Source: Anaerolineae bacterium
Lineage (GTDB): Bacteria; Chloroflexota; Anaerolineae; 4572-78; J111
Direction: 5' to 3'
Assembly (NCBI GenBank): GCA_020433835.1
Contig: JAGRBY010000326.1
Span: 1 to 8,105 of the forward strand
Length of the DNA: 8,105 nucleotides
Position numbers and translations under genes: made by a program. This document shows, piece by piece, positions 1-5,731 of this stretch (position 1 is the stretch's first letter; each line of letters opens with the position of its first letter). Under the pieces are notes generated by a model. It saw only the letters and a program-made list of their open reading frames with translations. It did no database searches and was not told where the DNA came from.

Positions 1-395
1 GAAGCGCCGCTCCGAACTAAAAAGAAAATTCCACATAAGATACAGGCTACCCCTAACATACGCTCCCAGCCTACGGTTTCTCCAAAGAAGAAGCGACCGA
101 TCAAAAGTGTAAAGACATAGGTTAACCCCACCATCGGGAAAGCCAGGCTAAAATCGAGCTTTGATAAAACGTCGAGCCACAAAACCGCACTAAGCCCATA
201 AAGCCCAAACCCGACAATGATCCATGGTGTTTGTAGCAGTTTGAAGATACCGCCTAGCCCATCCGACAAACTGACACCATCAATCGCATTAAGTCCAAAT
301 TTTAGCGAGGTTTGCCCGGCCGATAAAAGCATAATGGAAACAAGACCTAATAAGATTGTACCAACCACCTGACGATTAACCTCCGTTTTTTGCAT
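1..395 (-). CDS. EamA/SMR-type small membrane transporter, ArnE/ArnF-like (C-terminus beyond window)
   Basis: The open frame runs leftward from ATG (395-393) to the window edge without a stop, giving at least 131 residues. AGGTG lies 5 nt before the ATG, a good ribosome binding site. Four hydrophobic segments are visible, at about residues 10-31, 55-74, 83-102 and 111-128. Motifs typical of the small half-size EamA/DMT and ArnE/ArnF proteins are present: SAGQTSLKFG near 25-34, LSKLDFSLAFP near 78-87, then LTYVF and FGET (104-107, with Glu106), and a closing G-x-x-x-I-L-x-G segment. ArnE/ArnF pairs flip undecaprenyl-phosphate aminoarabinose across the inner membrane. Related stand-alone proteins are often annotated only as EamA or SMR transporters. 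The gene starts 24 nt after the stop of the GT-C-like gene, so the two are probably cotranscribed. A role in flipping a lipid-linked sugar for that enzyme is an inference; drug/metabolite export is the alternative. Confidence 0.8.
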   Translation of the reverse strand, partial: MQKTEVNRQVVGTILLGLVSIMLLSAGQTSLKFGLNAIDGVSLSDGLGGIFKLLQTPWIIVGFGLYGLSAVLWLDVLSKLDFSLAFPMVGLTYVFTLLIGRFFFGETVGWERMLGVACILCGIFFLVRSGA

Positions 396-419
396 AGCTT
401 CACCTGATTTTAATTAATT

Positions 420-2081
420 TTAGTGTTGATTCTTGTAGATAGTCACGTTGCCGCTTGAGAACACCACCGGTAGTTCTTGAAGATATTGAGGCCGGCCGAT
501 GGCCTGCTCGGAGACTCCATAAAAGATGTAATCACTGGCCGGCGATGTCGATGGCTGATCGCCTCGGTAGAAAGCTTCAACTTGCGCTTTTTTGTCTTCG
601 GCTGCCACGGTTTCAAATGGATGACCATAAAATGCTCTGGCTCCAGTTTGGCCCGGCACCCACATGCCGATACGCGGCGAGGCCAAAACAACGTCGTCCG
701 GCTTCGTGTTATCGCGCAGCCATTGGAACGCAGCCGCTTCATCGTCTTGAATAAAAAGCACCGATGTGGTCAGTGAATCGATCGTCTGTTGCTTTATGAA
801 TAGAATCGGCAACCCCCAAACCAGCAGCGTTTCCAATAAGCCAACGACCACTACACTTAAAACGATCCTCTGTTGAAACAATGTGCTTCGTTTACTCTGG
901 GTCAACCAGCGGCGTAGACCAATAGCCGCCAAAATCGCCAAGGGAATATGCAAACCAGTGATAAAGCGACGTTGCAACGTAAATGGTACATACAGCAGCC
1001 CAATCGAGATTATCACCCATAAACAAAGCAACCATTCCCCTTCAGAAGTTTCCCGGCCTTTCTGCCGTATGATATGAACAATTTTGATGAGAGCCAACCC
1101 ACCAATAATACCAAAACCAAGGATAACATTCATCACCGGCGGCGTAGACGTTACATTCTGCGCGTTCCAGCCGGCCAAAATGGGGTTGGTTATAGTCACC
1201 CAATACTGGTAGCCCACCACTGGCAGCGAGCCACCAACCACGCCTAGTGTAGGCCAAATGTGTGACCAGAGCAAACGCCCTTTGTGGATGAGGACAGTTC
1301 GACCAATCAAAGCCGCCAAGAGAAGCCAAACAATAACAACTGCAAACGGCAGTACAATAGCCAAAAGTATGGCTAAGAGAGTCGGCATAACGATTCGAGA
1401 TAGAAGCAATGCCTGGGTATAAGGCCAGACGACCTGCATAAGCACAAGCAGCATCAACATCAGACCGAGCGGAAAGTGCGGATTGGCGTGTAGGCTGTAA
1501 TGAACAAATGCTTCCGGTACCCAAAAATCGATAGGGAAGGCCCCAAAAATAAGCCCCAACCAGCCTAGGCCTGATGCTGTACCGATTAACAGGAAGGCCA
1601 GCCGCCGCTCCACGATGCTCATCGTGATATGAGCGATGAAACGATAGACCGTGAGAAGCAGACCAACCCCGGCTAACAGCCGCGCCAGATGAAACACAAC
1701 TACAAGCGGCAGTCCGGTCAATCGCGCCACGTGGCCTAACCCCACATAAAAGGTAAAAAGAAAAGCACCGGCGTGTGGTTCGGGGGTGTAGGTCAGGTGA
1801 AATAGCCAATGACCGGTCGCGCCTTGCTCCATTTTGGCTAAGTATGAGTGACCATCAAGCGGGTTGACTAAAATTCCGGTAAAGTTCCAGCCGGGGGGAG
1901 TCATTGCCCATGCGATAAGCAAAGGTAGTGCGCTAACGGCTACAATGAGTACCGTCCACATCATTACCCAGCGCCATTCAGCCGATGTTACCAATACCTG
2001 GAGAGGTATCGAGCGAGAGTCTTTTAAGCGGTTTAAGCTGTAGTCTGAGGATTCTTTATAAGACACACCAAACAGCCTCAA
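420..2081 (-). CDS. Multi-pass membrane protein, GT-C glycosyltransferase-like
   Basis: This is a 553-residue integral membrane protein with about ten or more hydrophobic segments between residues 40 and 430. A soluble C-terminal domain of about 110 residues follows. The layout is that of GT-C enzymes, which move a sugar from a polyprenyl-phosphate donor to an acceptor on the outer face of the membrane. The first large loop holds NPLDGHSYLAKMEQG (73-87). Asp76 is a candidate catalytic acid, since GT-C enzymes keep an acidic residue in this loop. LQRRFITGLHIPLA (369-382) precedes the last helices. The tail contains FQWLRDNTKPDDVV (452-465) and HPFET (487-491), which recall the periplasmic tails of other bacterial GT-C-like proteins. 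The frame opens with TTG at 2081, about 35 nt after a predicted transcription start, but without a clear Shine-Dalgarno sequence. GTG at 2066 or ATG at 1964 and 1961, just before the first helix, are possible starts. No exact family is recognised and the substrate is unknown. Confidence 0.75.
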   Translation of the reverse strand: MRLFGVSYKESSDYSLNRLKDSRSIPLQVLVTSAEWRWVMMWTVLIVAVSALPLLIAWAMTPPGWNFTGILVNPLDGHSYLAKMEQGATGHWLFHLTYTPEPHAGAFLFTFYVGLGHVARLTGLPLVVVFHLARLLAGVGLLLTVYRFIAHITMSIVERRLAFLLIGTASGLGWLGLIFGAFPIDFWVPEAFVHYSLHANPHFPLGLMLMLLVLMQVVWPYTQALLLSRIVMPTLLAILLAIVLPFAVVIVWLLLAALIGRTVLIHKGRLLWSHIWPTLGVVGGSLPVVGYQYWVTITNPILAGWNAQNVTSTPPVMNVILGFGIIGGLALIKIVHIIRQKGRETSEGEWLLCLWVIISIGLLYVPFTLQRRFITGLHIPLAILAAIGLRRWLTQSKRSTLFQQRIVLSVVVVGLLETLLVWGLPILFIKQQTIDSLTTSVLFIQDDEAAAFQWLRDNTKPDDVVLASPRIGMWVPGQTGARAFYGHPFETVAAEDKKAQVEAFYRGDQPSTSPASDYIFYGVSEQAIGRPQYLQELPVVFSSGNVTIYKNQH

Positions 2082-2122
2082 TCAGGGTTACCGGAGATAA
2101 ACGGAGACACTACATAAAGCCC

Positions 2123-2152
2123 ATGGTAGTCGATAGGCCGATCAATTGTCAA
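2123..2152 (-). promoter_or_regulatory. Candidate sigma-70 promoter for the GT-C-like/EamA-like unit
   Basis: On the minus strand a perfect -35 TTGACA (2152-2147) is followed, after 18 nt, by TACCAT (2128-2123), which matches four of six -10 positions. Transcription would begin near 2116 and leave a leader of about 35 nt before the TTG at 2081. It lies downstream of the recA terminator, so the two-gene unit appears to have its own promoter. Confidence 0.55.
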
Positions 2153-2198
2153 TTCTGTCAGAACAACAGCCGGAGTAACCCGAATAGACGGTGATGCC

Positions 2199-2233
2199 AA
2201 AAAAAGCGAGCATCAACGTTGATGCTCGCTTTT
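2199..2233 (-). terminator. recA Rho-independent terminator
   Basis: Positions 2202-2233 form a perfect 32-nt inverted repeat centred between 2217 and 2218. It folds into a GC-rich stem (core GCGAGCATC) with a small ACGT-type loop. Read leftward, the stem is followed by a run of seven T (complement of A 2199-2205). It begins 45 nt after the recA stop and should end recA transcription before the next gene. Confidence 0.93.
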
Positions 2234-2277
2234 ACTCAGGTATTCCGTTAAGAAATCAGCTTAGATAGTTCTTTAAC

Positions 2278-3435
2278 CTACTCTAAATCGACATCGGTCG
2301 GGGCTTCATCCTCCTCAAGTTCAAAGGCCACTTGTGTTTCGGATGAAGATTTGCTCTTTGAGGCGGGTTTAGGGTTGGGCTTTTTCTCAGCTTTGGCTTT
2401 CTCGGCTGCGGCCGACATAATGGGATCAGCAATGCGTAGACCTTTTGCTTCCCGTACTTTGTTTTCGATTTCCATCATCATATCGAGGTTGGCTTCCAGG
2501 AAGGTCTTGGCGTTTTCACGGCCTTGAGCCAGACGCGTATCGCCATAGGAGTAGAACGCGCCGCGCTTGTCGACAATATTTTCGCCAACAGCGATATCGA
2601 GCACATCACCCGAGCGTGAAATACCTTGATTATACATGATGTCGAATTCGCAAACGCGGAAGGGAGGAGCCACTTTGTTCTTTTTCACCGTCACTTTGGT
2701 TCGGTTACCGATTACCTCGCCGCTGTCTTTAATAGCCTGAGTGCGGCGAATATCAAGGCGAACAGAAGCATAAAAACGCAGCGCCATCCCGCCGGTTGTG
2801 GTTTCCGGGTTACCAAACATCACGCCGATTTTCTGGCGAAGTTGGTTGGTGAAAATGAGCATACAATCACTTTGCTTAACTGTGCCGGCCAACTTGCGCA
2901 GTGCCTGGCTCATCAGACGGGCTTGCAAACCCACATGCGAGTCACCCATCTCGCCTTCAATTTCCGCGCGGGGAACCAGCGCCGCCACACTATCAACCAC
3001 CACCACATCGACTGCTCCGGAACGAACCAGCGCTTCGGTAATTTCCAGCGCTTGCTCACCTGTATCGGGCTGCGAAACATACAGATCGTCAATCATAACC
3101 CCACACTTTTCCGCATAGGTGGGATCGAGCGCGTGTTCCACATCAACAAAGGCTGCTACGCCGCCTTGCTTTTGCGATTCAGCAATGATATGCTGACACA
3201 ACGTCGTCTTACCCGAACTTTCAGGCCCATAAATCTCGATGATACGACCTTTAGGCAGACCACCAATCCCCAAAGCCAGGTCTAGCGATAGACAACCGGT
3301 TGGAATCGTTTCGATATTCAGCTCATTCCGGTCGCCTAGCCGCATGATCGTGCCTTCTCCAAAACGCTTCTTTAAGTCATCCAAGGCTACCGCCAGGGCT
3401 TTTTCCTTACCATTATTTTGTTGAACCTTGGCCAC
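2278..3435 (-). CDS. recA: DNA recombination/repair protein RecA
   Basis: RecA forms ATP-dependent filaments on single-stranded DNA, catalyses homologous strand exchange and triggers self-cleavage of LexA-type repressors. The 385-residue product has the family in full. Walker [10 protein letters not shown] is at 70-78 and the catalytic Glu is in VDVEHALD (Glu100). Walker B VVVVDSV is at 144-150. DNA-binding loop 1 region [15 protein letters not shown] is at 155-169. Loop 2, with [21 protein letters not shown], lies around 196-216. The C-terminal part is lysine/serine-rich and then acidic ([15 protein letters not shown], 371-385), the usual regulatory tail. The open frame extends upstream to 3573, but GTG at 3435 is chosen. 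GGAGGT lies 7 nt before it, the family N-terminus ([17 protein letters not shown]) begins there, and the extension covers the promoter. No recX follows. A dedicated terminator lies 45 nt downstream, so the gene is probably monocistronic. Confidence 0.98.
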   Translation of the reverse strand: MAKVQQNNGKEKALAVALDDLKKRFGEGTIMRLGDRNELNIETIPTGCLSLDLALGIGGLPKGRIIEIYGPESSGKTTLCQHIIAESQKQGGVAAFVDVEHALDPTYAEKCGVMIDDLYVSQPDTGEQALEITEALVRSGAVDVVVVDSVAALVPRAEIEGEMGDSHVGLQARLMSQALRKLAGTVKQSDCMLIFTNQLRQKIGVMFGNPETTTGGMALRFYASVRLDIRRTQAIKDSGEVIGNRTKVTVKKNKVAPPFRVCEFDIMYNQGISRSGDVLDIAVGENIVDKRGAFYSYGDTRLAQGRENAKTFLEANLDMMMEIENKVREAKGLRIADPIMSAAAEKAKAEKKPNPKPASKSKSSSETQVAFELEEDEAPTDVDLE

Positions 3436-3463
3436 AGTGTTTACCTCCGTGATATAATAAAAT

Positions 3464-3477
3464 AACACATATGTTCT
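3464..3477 (-). promoter_or_regulatory. Candidate SOS (LexA) operator 1 of recA
   Basis: In the recA sense direction this reads AGAACATATGTGTT, with a palindromic ACATATGT core. The left half matches the GAAC-N4-GTTC SOS box known from Firmicutes and Actinobacteria; the right half is GTGTT instead of GTTCG. It lies about 8-21 nt after the predicted transcription start, where a bound repressor would block the polymerase. Assignment to LexA is an inference. Confidence 0.5.
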
Positions 3478-3490
3478 AAAGCATTGTGAT

Positions 3491-3519
3491 ATTGTAGCAC
3501 AAGCGTTCTTTTGAGTCAA
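3491..3519 (-). promoter_or_regulatory. recA sigma-70 promoter
   Basis: On the minus strand TTGACT (3519-3514) and TACAAT (3496-3491) are separated by exactly 17 nt, each one base from consensus. Transcription would start near 3484, giving a leader of about 50 nt before the GTG. An SOS-box-like sequence fills most of the spacer. Confidence 0.85.
3496..3509 (-). promoter_or_regulatory. Candidate SOS (LexA) operator 2 of recA
   Basis: In the recA sense direction this reads AGAACGCTTGTGCT. It shares the pattern AGAAC-N4-GTG-Y-T with operator 1, 32 bp away (about three helical turns). It lies between the -35 and -10 elements and touches the -10, so a bound repressor would occlude the promoter. 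Confidence 0.5.
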
Positions 3520-3537
3520 TATTTTTATCGCGCTTTT

Positions 3538-3551
3538 AACCAAATTGTTCT
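3538..3551 (-). promoter_or_regulatory. Weak third GAAC-type box upstream of recA
   Basis: In the recA sense direction this reads AGAACAATTTGGTT. The AGAAC half is intact and the other half is degenerate. It starts 42 bp (four helical turns) from operator 2, in phase with the other two boxes, and lies between the two divergent promoter regions. A chance match in AT-rich DNA is possible. Confidence 0.25.
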
Positions 3552-3624
3552 CAAATCGTAATGGTTTTTTCACACTTTTTTCGCATTCATCCTTTATAAT
3601 AGCGCTGTTGCCGAAAATTATTTT

Positions 3625-3654
3625 TTGCGTAGAAAGGTTAAACCCGGCTATAAT
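3625..3654 (+). promoter_or_regulatory. Candidate promoter for the kelch gene
   Basis: TATAAT (3649-3654) is a perfect -10 element, preceded after 18 nt by TTGCGT (3625-3630), a half-matching -35. The leader would be about 130 nt. A second TATAAT at 3595-3600 has no good -35 and is a weaker alternative. Confidence 0.45.
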
Positions 3655-3677
3655 AAAATTTGCTCTTCTTATGATAG

Positions 3678-3771
3678 TTTAGTGTTCGATAATGGCGTCG
3701 AAGGCGAGGCTATCCATAAAGACTGTCGACCAATCATCATCCCCCACAAAAATTTAGTGTCCAAGAATGTC
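3678..3771 (+). repeat. Pair of imperfect 19-bp direct repeats in the kelch gene leader
   Basis: TTTAGTGTTCGATAATGGC (3678-3696) and TTTAGTGTCCAAGAATGTC (3753-3771) agree at 15 of 19 positions and start 75 bp apart. Both lie between the candidate promoter and the start codon. They could be a regulator's binding sites or leader RNA elements; no function is known. Confidence 0.4.
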
Positions 3772-3789
3772 TAAAATAGAGGAGACTCA

Positions 3790-5613
3790 ATGCAATTTGC
3801 CACTATTACGCTTATTGTTGAAATCTTGTTCTACCTTGCACTGTGTGCCGGGGTTGTGGCCCAGTTAAGAGGGGCTTACAAATGGCACGATCGTTTTCAA
3901 GCGCCCGTCGTTGTACTCAATATATTTTTTATTCTGTTTGTTATGTTCCCCACCTTTAGAGCCGTTGTCTTCAATCCTAACTCCGGCGGCCTGAGCGAGG
4001 TGCCCACCCTCGTTACGGCCATCCATGGTGCGCTTGGCACGATTGCTCAGGGGCTTGCTATCTACTGTCTTTTATCCGGCTTTAAGATCTTGCCGCGTAA
4101 GATTGGCGTTTTACGCTACTGGATGTGGGCCACCTTTGTGGCTTGGACGGCTACAGTCTTATTTGGTGTTGGCATCTACTTTGTTTACTACATGGGCAAC
4201 TCCGACGGAACCGGAACCGGCACTGAAGGGGCCTTGATTGCCGAGCACGATGAAACCGTCATCGAAGTGGTACCTGCCACCTCCGACACGCCGGTTGGGG
4301 GTGAAGAGTTGGTCGAAGAACACGCCGAGGTCGTTGCTGAGGTGCCGCCGGCCGAAACCGAAGCCCCCGTCGATACCGCCGCGCCGACCGAAGAGCTGAT
4401 AACCGAGCACGCCGAAGAAATCATTGAGATTGAACCGGAAGTGGAACCGGCCGCCACCGATGAAATTGTCAATCCGGTCGTCGAACCGACCGAGGTTCTG
4501 GTCGATGAACACGGTGAGATTATTATCGATGCGCCGTCGGAAACGTCCGGCTCCGCCGCCTCCGGCCCCATGGTCGATGACGGTGATACCGAAATGGATG
4601 ACCTTATCTCCGAACACGCCGAAGTTGTCATCAATGTCACCGAGCCGCAATACACCGGCGAGCTTGGTGTGGTGAACTGGCAGCAGCTTAACCCGACCAA
4701 CGCCGGCCCTGGCCCGCGTTACGAGCACGCTATGGAATACAACCCGGCCACCAACCAGATCTTCCTCTTTGGCGGGCGCGACGGCAGCCAAATTTACAAC
4801 GACATCTGGGCTTTCAACATGGATACCTTCACCTGGCGGCGACTCGCAGCCAACTCACCCACCGCACCCCAGGCCCGATATAGCACCGTGATGATTATCG
4901 ATGAAAGCGGCCAAAACCTCTACGTTTCCACCGGCCATAGCCAGGGCGGCCAAAACTTTAACGATGTTTGGCATTTGAACCTGGCCACCGAAACCTGGGA
5001 AGATGTCACGCCCGCCGGGGGCCCCATGCCCGAGGCCCGTTATGGTAGCCCCGGCGGCAACTTGAGCGATGACCTGGTGGTTACCCACGGCTTCGGCACC
5101 ACCCGCTACGATGACACCTGGCGTTTCGACACCGCCACCGACCAATGGCAAAACATCACCCCGCCGGGACAACTGCCTTTGCGGCGCTGCCTCTTTGCCG
5201 CCACAGCGGCGCTGGGCAACTCGCTGGTTATCCACGGCGGCTGCGCTACCCCGTTTGGCGACTGTTTCCTTGACGATGCCTGGGTGCTCAACACCGACAC
5301 CAACACCTGGCGCGAAATCACCAGCGATGTCAAGCCGGTCGGTCGCCAGTATCACACCCTGGTCCCCGCTATTTCATCACAAGGCGATTTCCGAGCGATT
5401 TTGTTCGGTGGTCAAGATGCCAGCCAGTCTGCCCGTAACGATGCCTGGATTTTAGACGTGGCTAGCGGCAACTGGGTTTTGGTTGGCCCGCAAGGTGCGC
5501 CGCCGGCCCGTTACAATCACGGAGCCGTCTGGATCCGCGGCTACGGCATGATCATCTACGGTGGCCGTAACGACAGCGGTGCCTTAGGCGATATGTGGTG
5601 GGGTGACTTCTAA
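3790..5613 (+). CDS. Membrane-anchored kelch-repeat protein with DUF420-like N-terminus and acidic EHAE-repeat stalk
   Basis: The 607-residue protein has three parts. Residues 1-136 form four membrane helices (about 4-26, 37-59, 73-97, 109-135). The pattern PRKIGVLRYWMWATF followed by TVLFGVGIY resembles the end of DUF420/CtaM-type proteins, an uncertain match. Residues 137-295 are an acidic Pro/Glu/Thr/Ala-rich stalk with five copies of a 12-residue LI-x-EHAE motif. Residues 296-607 carry six kelch motifs, with GG or its variant and a following W at each blade. Kelch propellers bind proteins or glycans, and some are enzymes. Positive charges sit in the helix 1-2 loop (Arg27, Lys31, Arg35) and the helix 3-4 loop (Lys99, Arg103, Lys104, Arg109), so both termini should be outside the cell. 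AGGAG lies 5 nt before the ATG. A terminator follows, so it is probably transcribed alone. Partner and function are unknown. Confidence 0.9.
   Translation: MQFATITLIVEILFYLALCAGVVAQLRGAYKWHDRFQAPVVVLNIFFILFVMFPTFRAVVFNPNSGGLSEVPTLVTAIHGALGTIAQGLAIYCLLSGFKILPRKIGVLRYWMWATFVAWTATVLFGVGIYFVYYMGNSDGTGTGTEGALIAEHDETVIEVVPATSDTPVGGEELVEEHAEVVAEVPPAETEAPVDTAAPTEELITEHAEEIIEIEPEVEPAATDEIVNPVVEPTEVLVDEHGEIIIDAPSETSGSAASGPMVDDGDTEMDDLISEHAEVVINVTEPQYTGELGVVNWQQLNPTNAGPGPRYEHAMEYNPATNQIFLFGGRDGSQIYNDIWAFNMDTFTWRRLAANSPTAPQARYSTVMIIDESGQNLYVSTGHSQGGQNFNDVWHLNLATETWEDVTPAGGPMPEARYGSPGGNLSDDLVVTHGFGTTRYDDTWRFDTATDQWQNITPPGQLPLRRCLFAATAALGNSLVIHGGCATPFGDCFLDDAWVLNTDTNTWREITSDVKPVGRQYHTLVPAISSQGDFRAILFGGQDASQSARNDAWILDVASGNWVLVGPQGAPPARYNHGAVWIRGYGMIIYGGRNDSGALGDMWWGDF
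4234..4638 (+). repeat. Five EHAE-type 12-residue protein repeats in the kelch protein stalk
   Basis: Within the stalk the following occur: LIAEHDETVIEV (residues 149-160), LVEEHAEVVAEV (174-185), LITEHAEEIIEI (203-214), LVDEHGEIIIDA (237-248) and LISEHAEVVINV (272-283). The Glu-His pair is invariant, a Glu two residues after His is kept, and the second half is a run of beta-branched residues. Starts are 25, 29, 34 and 35 residues apart, joined by Pro/Thr/Ala/Glu-rich linkers. The DNA repeats are diverged, so this is an old duplication or a selected motif. I recognise no named family. Confidence 0.85.
4711..5610 (+). other. Six-motif kelch beta-propeller region
   Basis: Kelch motifs span about residues 308-352, 359-408, 413-458, 462-510, 515-565 and 570-607. 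The usual R-Y/H start, GG or variant, and D-x-W (for example NDIWAF, NDVWHL, DDTWRF, DDAWVL, NDAWIL) recur. The sixth motif stops after its third strand (GDMWWGDF). GVVNWQQLNP (293-302), just before motif 1, looks like the missing outer strand, so the ring is probably closed by an N-terminal strand. Motif 4 has three Cys (467, 485, 492), the latter two in an extended loop. Confidence 0.85.
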
Positions 5614-5631
5614 GTCGAACTTTACTCCTTG

Positions 5632-5668
5632 GGGAGGGATGATCGCATCGGCGATTATCCCTCCCTTT
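5632..5668 (+). terminator. Hairpin terminator after the kelch gene
   Basis: The arms 5632-5646 and 5651-5665 pair over 15 bp with one G-U and an ATCG loop, followed by TTTGCTT. The stem is very stable, but the T run is short (three T). It starts 18 nt after the kelch stop. The rest of the gap to 5731 shows no convincing promoter; TTGCAC at 5680-5685 has no good -10 partner. Confidence 0.75.
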
Positions 5669-5731
5669 GCTTCACCCAATTGCACCGTGACCGCATGTGA
5701 CAACCGTAAGCCTGATCGATAGCAATTTTCT

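Larger units (their letters stand above)
3436..3789. other. AT-rich divergent spacer between recA and the kelch gene
   Basis: This 354-bp stretch separates two divergently read genes. The half next to recA holds a promoter, a ribosome binding site (3443-3448) and up to three GAAC-type operator candidates. The half next to the kelch gene holds TATAAT-like elements at 3595-3600 and 3649-3654, a pair of 19-bp direct repeats (3678-3696 and 3753-3771) and a strong AGGAG (3780-3784). No convincing protein-coding gene or structured RNA is seen. Confidence 0.7.

Noticed and set aside
1042..1809. 255-codon open frame within the GT-C-like gene in another minus frame
   Set aside because: It overlaps a clear membrane-protein gene; its product is Cys/Arg/Ser-rich with no recognisable domain.
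2202..2233. Perfect 32-bp palindrome considered as a protein-binding or recombination site
   Set aside because: Position just after recA plus the T7 tail on the recA transcript fit a terminator fully.
2626..3285. 219-codon open frame opposite recA
   Set aside because: It lies wholly inside recA on the other strand, has no ribosome site or family motif, and its product looks like a reverse-frame artefact.
3436..3573. 46-codon N-terminal extension of recA to an upstream ATG
   Set aside because: It covers the promoter and operators, is AT-rich and has no homology to RecA N-termini. The GTG at 3435 has a perfect GGAGGT at 7 nt.
3692..3757. 21-codon open frame (MASKARLSIKTVDQ...) in the kelch gene leader
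   Set aside because: It has no Shine-Dalgarno sequence and no regulatory residue pattern such as a run of one amino acid; its start and stop fall in the two direct repeats. Chance is the simpler explanation.
4234..4638. Repeat block considered as a CRISPR-like or tandem DNA repeat
   Set aside because: Repeats are conserved at protein level only, unevenly spaced and inside an intact reading frame.
4159..4791. 210-codon Gly/Phe/Asp-rich open frame opposite the kelch stalk
   Set aside because: It mirrors the repetitive Glu/Pro/Thr codons of the stalk; low complexity explains its length.
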